64,000 bases of DNA from Actinomycetota bacterium (lineage in GTDB: Bacteria; Actinomycetota; Geothermincolia; Geothermincolales; RBG-13-55-18). The stretch covers positions 6,919 through 70,918 of the forward strand of contig JBFLWJ010000014.1 in the NCBI GenBank assembly GCA_040757835.1, given 5' to 3'. The translations under genes were made by a program, and so were the position numbers. Position 1 is the first letter of the stretch. Each line of letters begins with the position of its first letter. A model generated the notes under the pieces. That model saw nothing but the letters and a program-made list of their open reading frames with translations. It was not told where the DNA came from and ran no database searches. Of the stretch, positions 47,180 through 56,236 are shown piece after piece.

Positions 47180-47943
47180 TTGCCTCCACCCCTCACGGCC
47201 GCCTGGTTGATGAGGTTGGCGAAATAGCCTGCCCCGAAGCCGTTGTCTATGTTCATCACCGCCACGCCCAGGGCGCAGGAGTTGAGCATGCCCAGGAGGG
47301 CCGCCATACCGCCCAGGTTGGCGCCGTATCCGATGGAGGTGGGCACCGCGATCACCGGGCATTCCACCAGCCCCCCCACTATGCTGGGAAGGGCCCCCTC
47401 CATCCCCGCCACCACCACGATCACGTTGGCCCCGATAAGGGAATCGGTACGGGTGAGGATGCGGTGCATCCCGGATACTCCCACATCGTAGAGCTTCTCC
47501 ACCGCGTTCCCCGTGAGCTCGGCCACGATAGCCGCCTCCTCCGCCACGGGGATGTCCGCGGTACCTGCGGTGATGACCGCGATCTTTCCCACCAGCTCCT
47601 TGTTCTCCCTGCGGATGAGGATGAAACGGGCGAGGCTATGGTACTCCGCCTCCGGGCAGGCCTTCTTCACCTCCTCGTACACCTCGTCGCGGGCGCGTGT
47701 TAGCAGGATATTGCCCTGGTTCTTCTCGAGCAGGGCTTCCACGATGGGGCGGATGGTGTCCGTGTGCTTGCCCTCGCAATATACGACTTCCGGGAGACCT
47801 TTGCGCAGCTCACGGTGGTGGTCGAGCACGGCGAAACCGAGATCGGTAACGGGCTCGACAGCGATGCGCGATGCGGCCTCGCCGGGATCCATCTCACCCT
47901 GCCGCACCTTCTCCAGTATCTCAGCCAGCTCCTCCTTGCGCAT
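47176..47943 (-). CDS. larB: Nickel-pincer cofactor synthesis protein LarB
   Basis: 255 residues. The PurE-like carboxylase core is VITAGTADIPVAEEAA, VGVSGMHRIL, VVVAGMEGALPSIVGGLV and PTSIGYGANLGG. LarB carboxylates and hydrolyses the nicotinate adenine dinucleotide precursor of the lactate racemase cofactor. larC and larE, normally beside it, are not in the window. It is coupled to the decarboxylase by a 4-nt overlap, an unusual partner. A TATAAT on the - strand at 47999-48004 may be its -10. Confidence 0.93.
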   Translation of the reverse strand: MRKEELAEILEKVRQGEMDPGEAASRIAVEPVTDLGFAVLDHHRELRKGLPEVVYCEGKHTDTIRPIVEALLEKNQGNILLTRARDEVYEEVKKACPEAEYHSLARFILIRRENKELVGKIAVITAGTADIPVAEEAAIVAELTGNAVEKLYDVGVSGMHRILTRTDSLIGANVIVVVAGMEGALPSIVGGLVECPVIAVPTSIGYGANLGGMAALLGMLNSCALGVAVMNIDNGFGAGYFANLINQAAVRGGGK

Positions 47944-48131
47944 GGTGCTCTCCTCGCCCGAAAACAGGACTCCCGCTCATGCCAGGGTCCTTGCTCATAT
48001 TATAGGGTATCTGCCCTGGTGGATGGATTGTTTGCGATCAGCCGGGAGAAAGACGGGCGAAGGTATCGACGGAGGGGGCCTGGAATAATCCCTGTGACGG
48101 GTATCCATCGGAGAGACCGGAAGGGACACGC

Positions 48132-50600
48132 ATGTCCAGGAAGCGAGGCGGATACGCCGCTCGCCTCAGGGTGATAATCGCGCTCGTGGCCCTGGCCTGC
48201 CCCACGTTTCTGCATGCCGAGACCGCTGCCGCCTTCGGATGGACGCGCACCGCCGTGGGCGGATTCGGCGGGGCCGCCAACACCGCCGCTGGAGCCATGG
48301 CGGAATACGAAGGGCGCATCTACGCGGGTACCTATAACGCCAGGGGCTGCCAGGTGTGGTCAACGAGCGGCATCTCCTGGACCCAGGAGGTTGGAGGGGG
48401 CGGCGCCGGGACCCCCACCGGCCCCGGCTTCGGGAACGCCGGCAACGTCAACGTCTCTTCCCTGGCCGTCTACGGATCCAGGCTCTACGCGGGAGTGCGC
48501 AATCCGGGTCAGGGCTGCCAGGTGTGGTCGTATGACGGCGAGGGCTGGACCCAGGAGGTGGGAGGGGGCGGCGCCGGCACCCCCACCGGCCCCGGCTTCG
48601 GCGACAGCGGCAACAACGACGTCACCAGCATGGCGGTGATGGAAGGTCTCCTCTACGCCGGCACTTACAATGCCGGCGGTTGCCAGGTGTGGTCGTATGA
48701 CGGCACTGCCTGGAAGCGCGTGGCGGAAGGGGGATTCGGGGACGCGGACAACCTCGGCGCCACCTCCATGGCCGTCTATTTCCAGGACCTCTACGTGGGC
48801 ACCCTGAACAACGACTATTCTTCCGGATGCCAGGTGTGGTCCTATGACGGCGAGGACTGGACCCAGCAGGTGGGGCAGGGCGGCGCGGGTACGCCCATCG
48901 GCCCCGGCTTCGGGGACAGCAACAACCGCAGGGCGGCCTCCATGGCCGTCTACGACTACGGCCTGTATGTCGGCACCTACGATTCGTCGGGCGGCAGCGG
49001 CTGCCAGGTGTGGTTCTTCGACGGCGCCAACTGGACCAGAACCGGCGATGGCGGTTTCGGAGATACCTCGAACCTGGCGGCGGAGTGCCTGGTCGCCGGG
49101 GGGCTGGACCTCTACGCCGGCACCTATAACGAGGACACCGGCTGCGAGGTCTGGCGCTATGACGGCGCGGGATGGGACCGGGAGGGCCAGGGCGGCTTCG
49201 GGGATGCCGGTAACGTCGCGGTGCTGTCCATGCTCCTGTCGGGCTCGGACCTCTTGGTGGGCACGCAGTGCGAGGAGGGGTGCCAGGCCTGGGAAGCGCA
49301 GGTCTCCAGCCACCTCTATTTCGCGGAGGGCTATACCGGCGGGGGCTTCCAGGAATACCTCTGCCTGGGGAACCCACACCCCCGGGAGGCGAGGGCGTCC
49401 ATCACCTACCTCTTCACCGACGCGACCAGCCTTTCCAGAAAGGTAGCGATCCCCGCCGAGTCACGCCTGACCGTCTTCGTCAACACCGATGTGAGTGAGG
49501 ACAGGGAGGTGGCGGTGGAACTGGAGTCGGACCTGGCCCTGGCCGCCGAGCGTCCCATGTACTTTACCTATGGCGGCGACTGGAGGGGAGGACACGACGC
49601 CATGGGGGCCCCGTCCCCCTCCACCACCTGGTACTTCGCCGAAGGCTATACCGGGAGCGGTTTTCACGAGTGGATATGCGTGCTCAACCCCTCTGAGACG
49701 AGGTCCGAACTCACCTTCCGCTTCCAGACCCAGGAGAGCGGGGAGCAGGTGAGGACGGGCTTCTCCGTATCCCCCCGCTCCCGTGCGAGCTTCCTTGTCA
49801 ACGACATCCTCGGAACCGACCTGCAGAACTCCCTCGAGCTGGAGGCGTCCGCGCCCGTGGTCGCGGAGCGCCCCATGTACTTCGACTACCGCGGCACCCA
49901 GGACCATCACTGGCAGGGTGGCCATTGCGCGATGGGCGCGACCGAGCTGTCGCAGCTCTACTTCTTCGCCGAGGGCACTACCCGTTCCGGGTTCGAGGAG
50001 TGGCTGACGCTGCAGAACCCCAACCCCGTCAGCATCGTCGTGAATGCCTCCTACCAGATGGGCCCCGGCCAGGGCGCGGCGGTGAACAAGTCCTACACGG
50101 TGCCGGCGGGCCGGAGGAGCACGGTCTATGTCCCTGACGAGGTGGGGAAGGAGAGGGACGTGAGCGTGGTGCTCGCCTCTACCGCATACTTCCTCGCCGA
50201 ACGCCCCATGTACTTTCTCTACACCGGTTACGGGGCGGAATGGCCCGGCGGCGACTGTGTCATCGGGGCAGGCCGCACCGCGGTGGAGTGGTTCCTGGCG
50301 GAGGGGTACACGGGCGGGGGCTACCATACCTGGTTGTGCCTGCACAACCCGGGCATCGACGCCGCGCAGGTCATGGTGGTCTATTACACCGAGGAAGAGG
50401 GGCCCCTGGAGCCGCGCCTGCTGGACCTGCCCGCGGGAACGCGCCTGACCGTCTTCGTCAACGACCACGCGGGCAACGGGTACCAGCTTTCCACGCGCGT
50501 GATATCCAGCAGGCCCATCGTAGTGGAGCGCCCCATGTATTTCGATACCGGTGGCGGCGTGCAGGGCGGCCACGTCATGGTGGGAAGGGACGAGCGGTAG
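48132..50600 (+). CDS. Secreted seven-repeat propeller protein with four FAEG/ERPMYF repeats
   Basis: 822 residues. After a signal peptide (about 1-34) come seven repeats of about 50-60 residues marked by GCQVWSYDG (with variants GCEVWRYDG and GCQAWE) and G(A)YAGTYN, the number expected for a seven-bladed beta-propeller. From about 395 on are four repeats of about 105 residues, each opening with (Y/F)FAEGYTGxGFxEWLC and closing in ERPMYF; the same unit ends the protein at 1-733. Blades 1 and 2 are nearly identical at the DNA level over about 60 bp, showing recent duplication. It is a cell-surface or secreted protein, probably of adhesive or binding function. Confidence 0.88.
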   Translation: MSRKRGGYAARLRVIIALVALACPTFLHAETAAAFGWTRTAVGGFGGAANTAAGAMAEYEGRIYAGTYNARGCQVWSTSGISWTQEVGGGGAGTPTGPGFGNAGNVNVSSLAVYGSRLYAGVRNPGQGCQVWSYDGEGWTQEVGGGGAGTPTGPGFGDSGNNDVTSMAVMEGLLYAGTYNAGGCQVWSYDGTAWKRVAEGGFGDADNLGATSMAVYFQDLYVGTLNNDYSSGCQVWSYDGEDWTQQVGQGGAGTPIGPGFGDSNNRRAASMAVYDYGLYVGTYDSSGGSGCQVWFFDGANWTRTGDGGFGDTSNLAAECLVAGGLDLYAGTYNEDTGCEVWRYDGAGWDREGQGGFGDAGNVAVLSMLLSGSDLLVGTQCEEGCQAWEAQVSSHLYFAEGYTGGGFQEYLCLGNPHPREARASITYLFTDATSLSRKVAIPAESRLTVFVNTDVSEDREVAVELESDLALAAERPMYFTYGGDWRGGHDAMGAPSPSTTWYFAEGYTGSGFHEWICVLNPSETRSELTFRFQTQESGEQVRTGFSVSPRSRASFLVNDILGTDLQNSLELEASAPVVAERPMYFDYRGTQDHHWQGGHCAMGATELSQLYFFAEGTTRSGFEEWLTLQNPNPVSIVVNASYQMGPGQGAAVNKSYTVPAGRRSTVYVPDEVGKERDVSVVLASTAYFLAERPMYFLYTGYGAEWPGGDCVIGAGRTAVEWFLAEGYTGGGYHTWLCLHNPGIDAAQVMVVYYTEEEGPLEPRLLDLPAGTRLTVFVNDHAGNGYQLSTRVISSRPIVVERPMYFDTGGGVQGGHVMVGRDER

Positions 50601-50701
50601 AGCAATACCGCTCCAACGGGAGCGGACTGGAAGACGGGCTGCCAGGCGGAAGAAGGGCATGGCGGAATCACCGCCGCTTAGTGGGAAGCAATAGAATATG
50701 G

Positions 50702-50722
50702 GGGGCGCGGAGTACGCGCCCC
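50702..50722. terminator. Hairpin between convergent surface protein and RRM genes
   Basis: 8-bp stem GGGGCGCG/CGCGCCCC with a GAGTA loop, between the stops of the flanking convergent genes. Confidence 0.65.
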
Positions 50723-50751
50723 ACAGAGGATATTATTCTAAACCCGTTGGT

Positions 50752-51024
50752 CTACCAGCTCTCGTAGCTCGACTTGCGCTCGGGCTTCGGGCGAGCCTCG
50801 TTCACCCGCAGCTGGCGCCCCTCGAACTCTTTGTTATCCAACTCCGCGATGGCGGCCTTCGCCTCCTCGTCGTTCGGCATCTCCACAAAGCCGAAACCGC
50901 GGGAACGCCCGGTGTTGCGGTCCATGATGATGCTTACCGAATCGACCGTTCCATAGCCCTCGAAGAGCCCACGTATGGTCTCCTCCGTCGATCCGTAACT
51001 CAGGTTGCCTACGTAGATGTTCAT
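50752..51024 (-). CDS. RRM-domain RNA-binding protein
   Basis: 90 residues, a single RNA recognition motif: RNP2 is NIYVGNLSY and RNP1 is RGFGFVEM. A short basic tail (RPKPERKSS) follows. Such glycine-poor RRM proteins of bacteria bind single-stranded RNA and are often cold-induced. The leader between 51025 and about 51110 contains GAGAGG and an ATGCCC/GGGCAT hairpin that could take part in autoregulation. The remaining upstream gap to 51323 shows no gene. Confidence 0.93.
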   Translation of the reverse strand: MNIYVGNLSYGSTEETIRGLFEGYGTVDSVSIIMDRNTGRSRGFGFVEMPNDEEAKAAIAELDNKEFEGRQLRVNEARPKPERKSSYESW

Positions 51025-51323
51025 CTTGCGACCTCTCAGCTCCTTTCTCAGCCCCTCCCTGCATAACCAGTACTTAGCGCAGAGAGAATGCCCCCCGTGC
51101 GGGCATCGCTAACATTGTAATGAAAAGCGGGCAATTAAGCAAAAGAAATATCGCGGCCCGCTGACCTCCTTGAAATGCTCCTTCGAACCGTACCGCTGCG
51201 CCTCCGCCAGATGGTCCCGGGGAGAGACGGCAACCACGGATGATGCCGGGTTCCATCCATTCCAACCGGGGGAATAATGGTTCAAGGACAGGCTTGAGGC
51301 GTTGATGGAAATGGAGGCGGACA

Positions 51324-51905
51324 ATGGGAAAGGTATTGCTGGTCTCTGCCAGCCCGCGCAAAAAGGGGAACACCGCGCAACTGGTCGAGGAGTGCGCCAG
51401 GGTCATCGCGGAGAACGGGACGGAGACCGAGGTCGTCTCCCTGGCGGGCATGGAAATACGCTCCTGCCTGGCCTGCGGCAAGTGTGCCGAACTGGGAGAG
51501 TGCGTGCAGGACGACGGCCTCAACAGCATCCTCGCCAGGGTCAAGGAGGCCGACGGTTTTGTCGTGGGCACGCCGGTCTACTTCGGCACCGCCAGGGGAG
51601 ACCTCATGTCCGCCCTACAGAGGATCGGCATGGTCTCCAAATCGACCGATAACTTCCTCTCCCGCAAGGTGGGAGGGCCCATTGCCGTGGCCCGGCGGGG
51701 AGGTCATACCGCTACCATCCAGGAACTGCTGATGTTCTATCTCATCAACGACATGATCGTTCCCGGTTCCTACTACTGGAACATGGTCTTCGGCCGCGAT
51801 GCGGGAGAGGTCTGGGACGACGAGGAGGGTATCCTGGTGGTGCGGAGGTTCGCGGAGAACGTCGCCTGGCTGGTCAATACCATTGCGGCCCGGGCCGCAG
51901 GGTAA
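51324..51905 (+). CDS. NADPH-dependent FMN reductase family protein
   Basis: 193 residues; the ATG follows GGAGG. Flavodoxin-like: LLVSASPRKKGNTAQLVEEC, GFVVGTPVYFGTARGDLMSAL, and a CLACGKCAELGEC cluster that may bind Fe-S. It is a paralogue of the protein at 21016-21615 (GSPVYFGT in both). The expected role is electron transfer to an unknown acceptor or flavin recycling. Confidence 0.88.
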   Translation: MGKVLLVSASPRKKGNTAQLVEECARVIAENGTETEVVSLAGMEIRSCLACGKCAELGECVQDDGLNSILARVKEADGFVVGTPVYFGTARGDLMSALQRIGMVSKSTDNFLSRKVGGPIAVARRGGHTATIQELLMFYLINDMIVPGSYYWNMVFGRDAGEVWDDEEGILVVRRFAENVAWLVNTIAARAAG

Positions 51906-51943
51906 CGGTCCTCCTCTGTTGCGTTTCCAGCCCGGGTAAAAAC

Positions 51944-52034
51944 GGGGTCAGCCCCTGATATGTGGCTTTGTATTGCGTAGCGGCAGCCAGAGCTTCGGGC
52001 CTACCCTGCATGTCACATGTCAGGGGCTGATCCC
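51944..52034. repeat. Family B inverted-repeat element, 91 bp
   Basis: Left terminus GGGGTCAGCCCCTGATATGT and right terminus the complement of GGGATCAGCCCCTGACATGT. The right arm contains the stop and last codons of the glutaminyl cyclase gene. Confidence 0.85.
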
Positions 52035-52892
52035 GATCTCGTAGATGTGGGGCCAGGATTTGCCGGTCACCAGGAGATGGCCGGTCCTTGCGTCGAAGGC
52101 GATGCCGTTGAGGACGTTCTCGCCCGTCGGGTCCGCGGTGTCCGGTCTCAATCCCGCCAGGTCTATCCAGCCCGTGACCTCGCCGGACGTGGGGTCGATG
52201 ATGACGATGAGGTCGGTCTTCCAGACGTTGGCATAGACCACCCCTTCGATATATTCCAGCTCGTTGAGGTTGACCACGGGTCCCAGGTTGTCGTACACGC
52301 TGACACGCCCGGTCTCGGTCCCGCTGGCTGGGTCCATGAAGTGGAGCGTGTCGCTGCCGTCGCTCATGATCAGCGAGGTGCCGTCGTGGGTCAGCCCCCA
52401 GCCCTGGGTCGGGTAGGAGAAGGTGCGGGTCTGCCGCAAACTCTCACGGTCGTAGACAAAGCCCAGGTTGGTGGTGTAGGTGAGTTGGAAGACCTCGTCA
52501 CTCATGACGGTTACGCCCTCGCCGAAATACTCGGGAGCGAGGGCGACCGTTCCCAGGACCTCCCAGGTCTGGAAGTCGGTCTTGATGAGCTTTGATCGCC
52601 CGTTGAGGCCCGTCCCCTCGAAGAGGACGCCACCGTCCAGGACCAGTCCCTCCGTGAAGTTCCCGATGTCGTGGTCGTAGGAGCGGATGACCTCGTACGT
52701 ATATACCGGGGCGTCCCTCCCGGCGAGGAACTCGAGGCTGCGGTCTTGCCGCTTCTCAGCCGCTTCCTCCACGCTGTCCTTCACGGCGGTATTGCCGCAG
52801 CCACCCAGGGTAAGGGGGATGCAGACGAAAAGGGCGGCAAGGATGAGCGTGAACGAGGTCACGGCGGTCGAGTTCAGGCGCCCAGACAGCAT
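52020..52892 (-). CDS. Glutaminyl-peptide cyclotransferase-like lipoprotein
   Basis: 290 residues. A signal peptide with the lipobox TLGGC. The beta-propeller glutamine cyclotransferase family is recognised from NFTEGLVLDGGVLFEGTGLNG, the FYDRESLR-like blades, LNELEYIEGVVYANVWKTD and the C-terminal NGIAFDARTGHLLVTGKSWP. It would cyclise N-terminal Gln or act on extracellular peptides. Its last five codons and stop lie inside the family B element, and a second copy of that element lies just upstream. Confidence 0.88.
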   Translation of the reverse strand: MLSGRLNSTAVTSFTLILAALFVCIPLTLGGCGNTAVKDSVEEAAEKRQDRSLEFLAGRDAPVYTYEVIRSYDHDIGNFTEGLVLDGGVLFEGTGLNGRSKLIKTDFQTWEVLGTVALAPEYFGEGVTVMSDEVFQLTYTTNLGFVYDRESLRQTRTFSYPTQGWGLTHDGTSLIMSDGSDTLHFMDPASGTETGRVSVYDNLGPVVNLNELEYIEGVVYANVWKTDLIVIIDPTSGEVTGWIDLAGLRPDTADPTGENVLNGIAFDARTGHLLVTGKSWPHIYEIGISP

Positions 52893-52930
52893 GGCCCCTC
52901 CATATATATGAGATCAGCCCTCGTAAGGAT

Positions 52931-53022
52931 GGGGTCAGCCCCTGACCTGTGACATTTCTCGTTGGTTTAGATACCCAACAGGCTTTTATTTGCTGAAATG
53001 TCAAATGTCAGGGGCTGACCCC
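52931..53022. repeat. Family B inverted-repeat element, 92 bp
   Basis: Near-perfect arms: GGGGTCAGCCCCTGACCTGT on the left, and on the right the complement of GGGGTCAGCCCCTGACATTT; both arms extend outward by GGAT. The central 30 bp are unpaired. Confidence 0.88.
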
Positions 53023-53041
53023 ATCCTCATCACCATCCCCA

Positions 53042-53269
53042 TCAGCGGAAATCGCCCATCTTCTTGTGTTTGTCCACGGGCCTGTCGAGCTGCTCCACCG
53101 GCTTGGCGGTGTCGTGGAAACAGCTCCCCGGCTTCTCGCTCTCCTTCACCTGCGCGTAGATGACCTCCCGCAGGAAGGCCAGGGCGCCGTCGGGGTCCCC
53201 GTCCATCACGATGCGCTCCAGCTCCATGCGTTCCGCTTCACCGAAAGAAAGTCCCCAGGTCTTGGCCAT
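53042..53269 (-). CDS. Small hypothetical protein
   Basis: 75 residues from an ATG after GAGGTG. Helical and charged: MAKTWGLSFGEAERMELERI and DGALAFLREVIYAQVKESEK, with a Lys/His-rich tail. No family is recognised. The good ribosome site and codon use support translation. Confidence 0.6.
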   Translation of the reverse strand: MAKTWGLSFGEAERMELERIVMDGDPDGALAFLREVIYAQVKESEKPGSCFHDTAKPVEQLDRPVDKHKKMGDFR

Positions 53270-53352
53270 GATCACCTCACTTGTATCCGCAACTCATACG
53301 GATATCTTACCCACAGTCGTATCGTAAAGCGCCGACATGGGTCATATCGGCC

Positions 53353-54240
53353 TCAGATCAGGCCGGCGTTCTCCAGGGTCTCGCGCACCAGTTTGGCCTG
53401 TTCGGATGTGAGCCGGGGCAGGGGCCCCTTGACGTGCGGCTTTACAGGGTGCCCCAGCAGCCGCATGGCCTCTTTCTGCATGGCGTGTGGCGTGGGGGTC
53501 GAGGCGATGAGGGGCGCCACCGCGTAGACCTCTTTCTGCAGCGCGTCGGCCCTCGCCGCGTCGCCGCTCCTGCAGGCTTCGTATAGCTCCACCGTCTTCT
53601 CGGGGATGATGTTGGGCACGGGGCAGATGGCGCCGCACGCGCCCACGGCCATGGTGTCCACGAGGTTGAAGGTCATGCCGGTGAAGACGCAGAAGTCCTC
53701 GCCGGTCGCCTCCACCAGACCGCGGACCTCGTCCACGTCGAAGATGGTCTCCTTGGCACCGACCAGGTTGTCGATGTCGGCGATGCGGGCGATGCTCTCG
53801 GGCGGCAGGGACAGGCCGGTGTTGGAGGGGAAGTTGTAGAAGAGCACGGGCAGGCCCACACTGCCGCATACGTCCTCGTAGAAACCGTACACGGCGTCCT
53901 CGTCCAGGTTGTAGAAGCGGTGCAGGGCCAGGAGCAGGCCGTCGGCGCCGGCGTCCTCGGCATACTGCGCCATATCGATGGCCGGCTCTGTACCCCGCTT
54001 GTTGACCCCGACGATGACCGGCACCCTCTGCGCGCACTCGTTGACCACGGTGTCTATGGCGTCCTTCTGGTGATGATGGGTGAGATAGGGGTTTTCTCCG
54101 TTACTCCCCAACACCACCAGGCCGTGCACGCCGCCGTCGACCAGATGATCGGTCATGTCCCGCATCGCTTCCCGATCGACGTTGCCGTAATCGTCGTAGG
54201 CGGTCAGCATCACCGCGTAGATGCCCTCGAATCGCTTCAT
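53353..54240 (-). CDS. DapA/N-acetylneuraminate lyase-family aldolase
   Basis: 295 residues from the ATG at 54240 (a TTG at 54243 precedes it). The Schiff-base Lys is in GAKETIFD (about 163) and the catalytic Tyr in LFYNFPSNTG (about 135). The GTTGE loop of true dihydrodipicolinate synthases reads GSNGENPYLT, so both Thr residues are changed and the substrate is probably another 2-keto acid. It stands alone, with no lysine genes nearby. Confidence 0.9.
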   Translation of the reverse strand: MKRFEGIYAVMLTAYDDYGNVDREAMRDMTDHLVDGGVHGLVVLGSNGENPYLTHHHQKDAIDTVVNECAQRVPVIVGVNKRGTEPAIDMAQYAEDAGADGLLLALHRFYNLDEDAVYGFYEDVCGSVGLPVLFYNFPSNTGLSLPPESIARIADIDNLVGAKETIFDVDEVRGLVEATGEDFCVFTGMTFNLVDTMAVGACGAICPVPNIIPEKTVELYEACRSGDAARADALQKEVYAVAPLIASTPTPHAMQKEAMRLLGHPVKPHVKGPLPRLTSEQAKLVRETLENAGLI

Positions 54241-54343
54241 CAACCATCACCCCGCATTCGCTAGATGCATTACCCGACTGGTCTTAAAGATATCGGCCAC
54301 GTCCCCGTCTCGGTTAACGCCTCCCAGAGCCGCGTTCCCGTTA

Positions 54344-54352
54344 TGGTATCAT
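54344..54352 (+). promoter_or_regulatory. Extended -10 element TGGTATCAT upstream of GH13 gene
   Basis: TG-G-TATCAT lies about 60 nt before the chosen start at 54412. Confidence 0.5.
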
Positions 54353-54411
54353 TTTCCCATCGCGGCGGGATCAAACACATGCCGCCGCCCGTGAGAGCAC
54401 TGGAGACGTCC

Positions 54412-56028
54412 ATGGGGATCTCTGAGCTTCCCTGGTGGAAGGGGGGCGTGATATACCAGGTCTCGGTAGCCAGCTTCGCCGATTCCGACGGCGACGGCAC
54501 CGGAGACCTGCCCGGCATCATCGAAAGACTCGACTATATCAGCGCTCTCGGCGTGGACGCCATCTGGCTCACCCCCGTCAACGCCTCTCCCAGGCGGGAT
54601 TTCGGATACGACATCAGCGATTACTACTCCATAAACCCCGTCTTCGGGAGCATGGACGATCTCGACTCGCTGCTCGGGGAGTGCCACCGCCGGGGCATCA
54701 GGGTGATCATGGACATGGTGCTCAACCACACCTCCGACCAGCACCCCTGGTTCACGGCATCGCGCTCCTCGCGAGACGACCCCAGGCGCGACTGGTACGT
54801 GTGGCGCGACGGCAGGGCGCCAGGCAGGCCCCCCAACCGCTGGCGGGCGGTGGTTGAGGGCAGTGCCTGGGAATACGACGACGCCACCCGCCAGTTCTTC
54901 TACCACGCCTTCCTGCCCTTTCAGCCCGACCTCAACTGGCGTAACCCCGAGGTGAAGGAGGCCATGCTGGACGTGCTGCGGTTCTGGCTGGACAGGGGAG
55001 TGGACGGTTTCCGCCTCGACCTCATCAACTTCCTCTACGAGGACGAGCTGCTGCGGGACAACCCCCGCAAGTTCGGCCTGCGGCCTTACGACTGGCAGCG
55101 GCACCTTTACGACCGCTCGCGTCCCGAGAGCCTGGAGACGGCGAGGGAGATGCGCCGCGTCACCGATGCCTACCCCGAGCGCATGATGATGGGCGAGGTG
55201 TTCACGGACGACCCCGCGGACGCGGTGGCCTACCTCGGAGACGGCGGCGACGCCCTTCACCTCTCCTTCTATCTCGATTTCGCGCAGCGCAGGTGGAAGG
55301 CGGAAGCTTTCCGTGGGTCGGTGGGCTGGCTTGAGGAGCATATCCCCGCGGAGGGATGGCCCTGCTACTACTTGAACAACCACGACCTGCCGCGCACTTA
55401 TTCACGTCTCGGCAAGGGCGGAGATGCCGAGGCCAGGGCCAAGGTGGCCGCGGCCATGCTGCTCACCCTGAGGGGCACCCCCATCGTCTACTACGGGGAG
55501 GAGATCGGGATGCCCGCGAGCAAGGTGCCCCGCAGGGCTATGGACGACCCCCTCGGCAAGAAGTTCTGGCCACTCCCGGTGGGCAGGGACGGTTCGCGCA
55601 CCCCCATGCAGTGGAGCGGGGAGAGGAACGCGGGATTCACTTCCAGCGAGCCCTGGCTTCCCGTCGACCCTTCCTATGCAGAGAAGAACGTCGAGCGGCA
55701 GGATAGCGATCCGGGTTCCCTTCTCAACTGGTACCGCAGCCTCATCCGCCTGCGCCGGGAGAGGCCCGCCCTGCAGGCTGGGAGCTACCGTGCCATCACG
55801 GGCGCACCAAAAGGCGTCTACGCCTACCTGCGGGAAAGCGAAGATGACAAGGTAGCGGTGTTTCTGAACTTCAACCATCGCGGCGTGATGGTAGATACGA
55901 GTGTTGTGGAGGGACTGGTGCCTTGCCGCGCGCTCCTGTCCACCCATCGCGCCGTAGGGACGGAGTTATCGAGGGAAAAGACAGGGCTTTCCTCCAGCGA
56001 GGTATTGATACTGGGGGTCGTCAAATAG
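54412..56028 (+). CDS. GH13 alpha-glucosidase/oligo-1,6-glucosidase-like
   Basis: 538 residues from the ATG after GGAG-acgtcc; an ATG at 54379 and the frame back to 54265 are possible but do not look coding. GH13 regions: DMVLNHTSDQHPWF (I), GFRLDLINF with the nucleophile Asp (II), MMGEVF with the acid/base Glu (III), and NNHDLPR (IV). The YQVSVASFADSDGDGTGDLP start is typical of MalL/TreA-type enzymes. There is no signal peptide, so it is likely cytoplasmic, hydrolysing short alpha-glucosides. Confidence 0.93.
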   Translation: MGISELPWWKGGVIYQVSVASFADSDGDGTGDLPGIIERLDYISALGVDAIWLTPVNASPRRDFGYDISDYYSINPVFGSMDDLDSLLGECHRRGIRVIMDMVLNHTSDQHPWFTASRSSRDDPRRDWYVWRDGRAPGRPPNRWRAVVEGSAWEYDDATRQFFYHAFLPFQPDLNWRNPEVKEAMLDVLRFWLDRGVDGFRLDLINFLYEDELLRDNPRKFGLRPYDWQRHLYDRSRPESLETAREMRRVTDAYPERMMMGEVFTDDPADAVAYLGDGGDALHLSFYLDFAQRRWKAEAFRGSVGWLEEHIPAEGWPCYYLNNHDLPRTYSRLGKGGDAEARAKVAAAMLLTLRGTPIVYYGEEIGMPASKVPRRAMDDPLGKKFWPLPVGRDGSRTPMQWSGERNAGFTSSEPWLPVDPSYAEKNVERQDSDPGSLLNWYRSLIRLRRERPALQAGSYRAITGAPKGVYAYLRESEDDKVAVFLNFNHRGVMVDTSVVEGLVPCRALLSTHRAVGTELSREKTGLSSSEVLILGVVK

Positions 56029-56236
56029 GCCCGATACCGGGAACGCCACCAGCAGCAGCGGTAGTACTGGCACCGGTCTTCACCGTCTTCTCCGGTGGGG
56101 GCGACCGGGACCGGGCCGGGCAACCGTGAGAAGAAGCCAGCAACCTGATCGCCAGGCGGCGGAAGGCTTTGTGTTCGGTGGTCTATTGGTATCTAATGAT
56201 AGATAGCGGATGGTTGCGAGTCCTAGGGGGGACATC

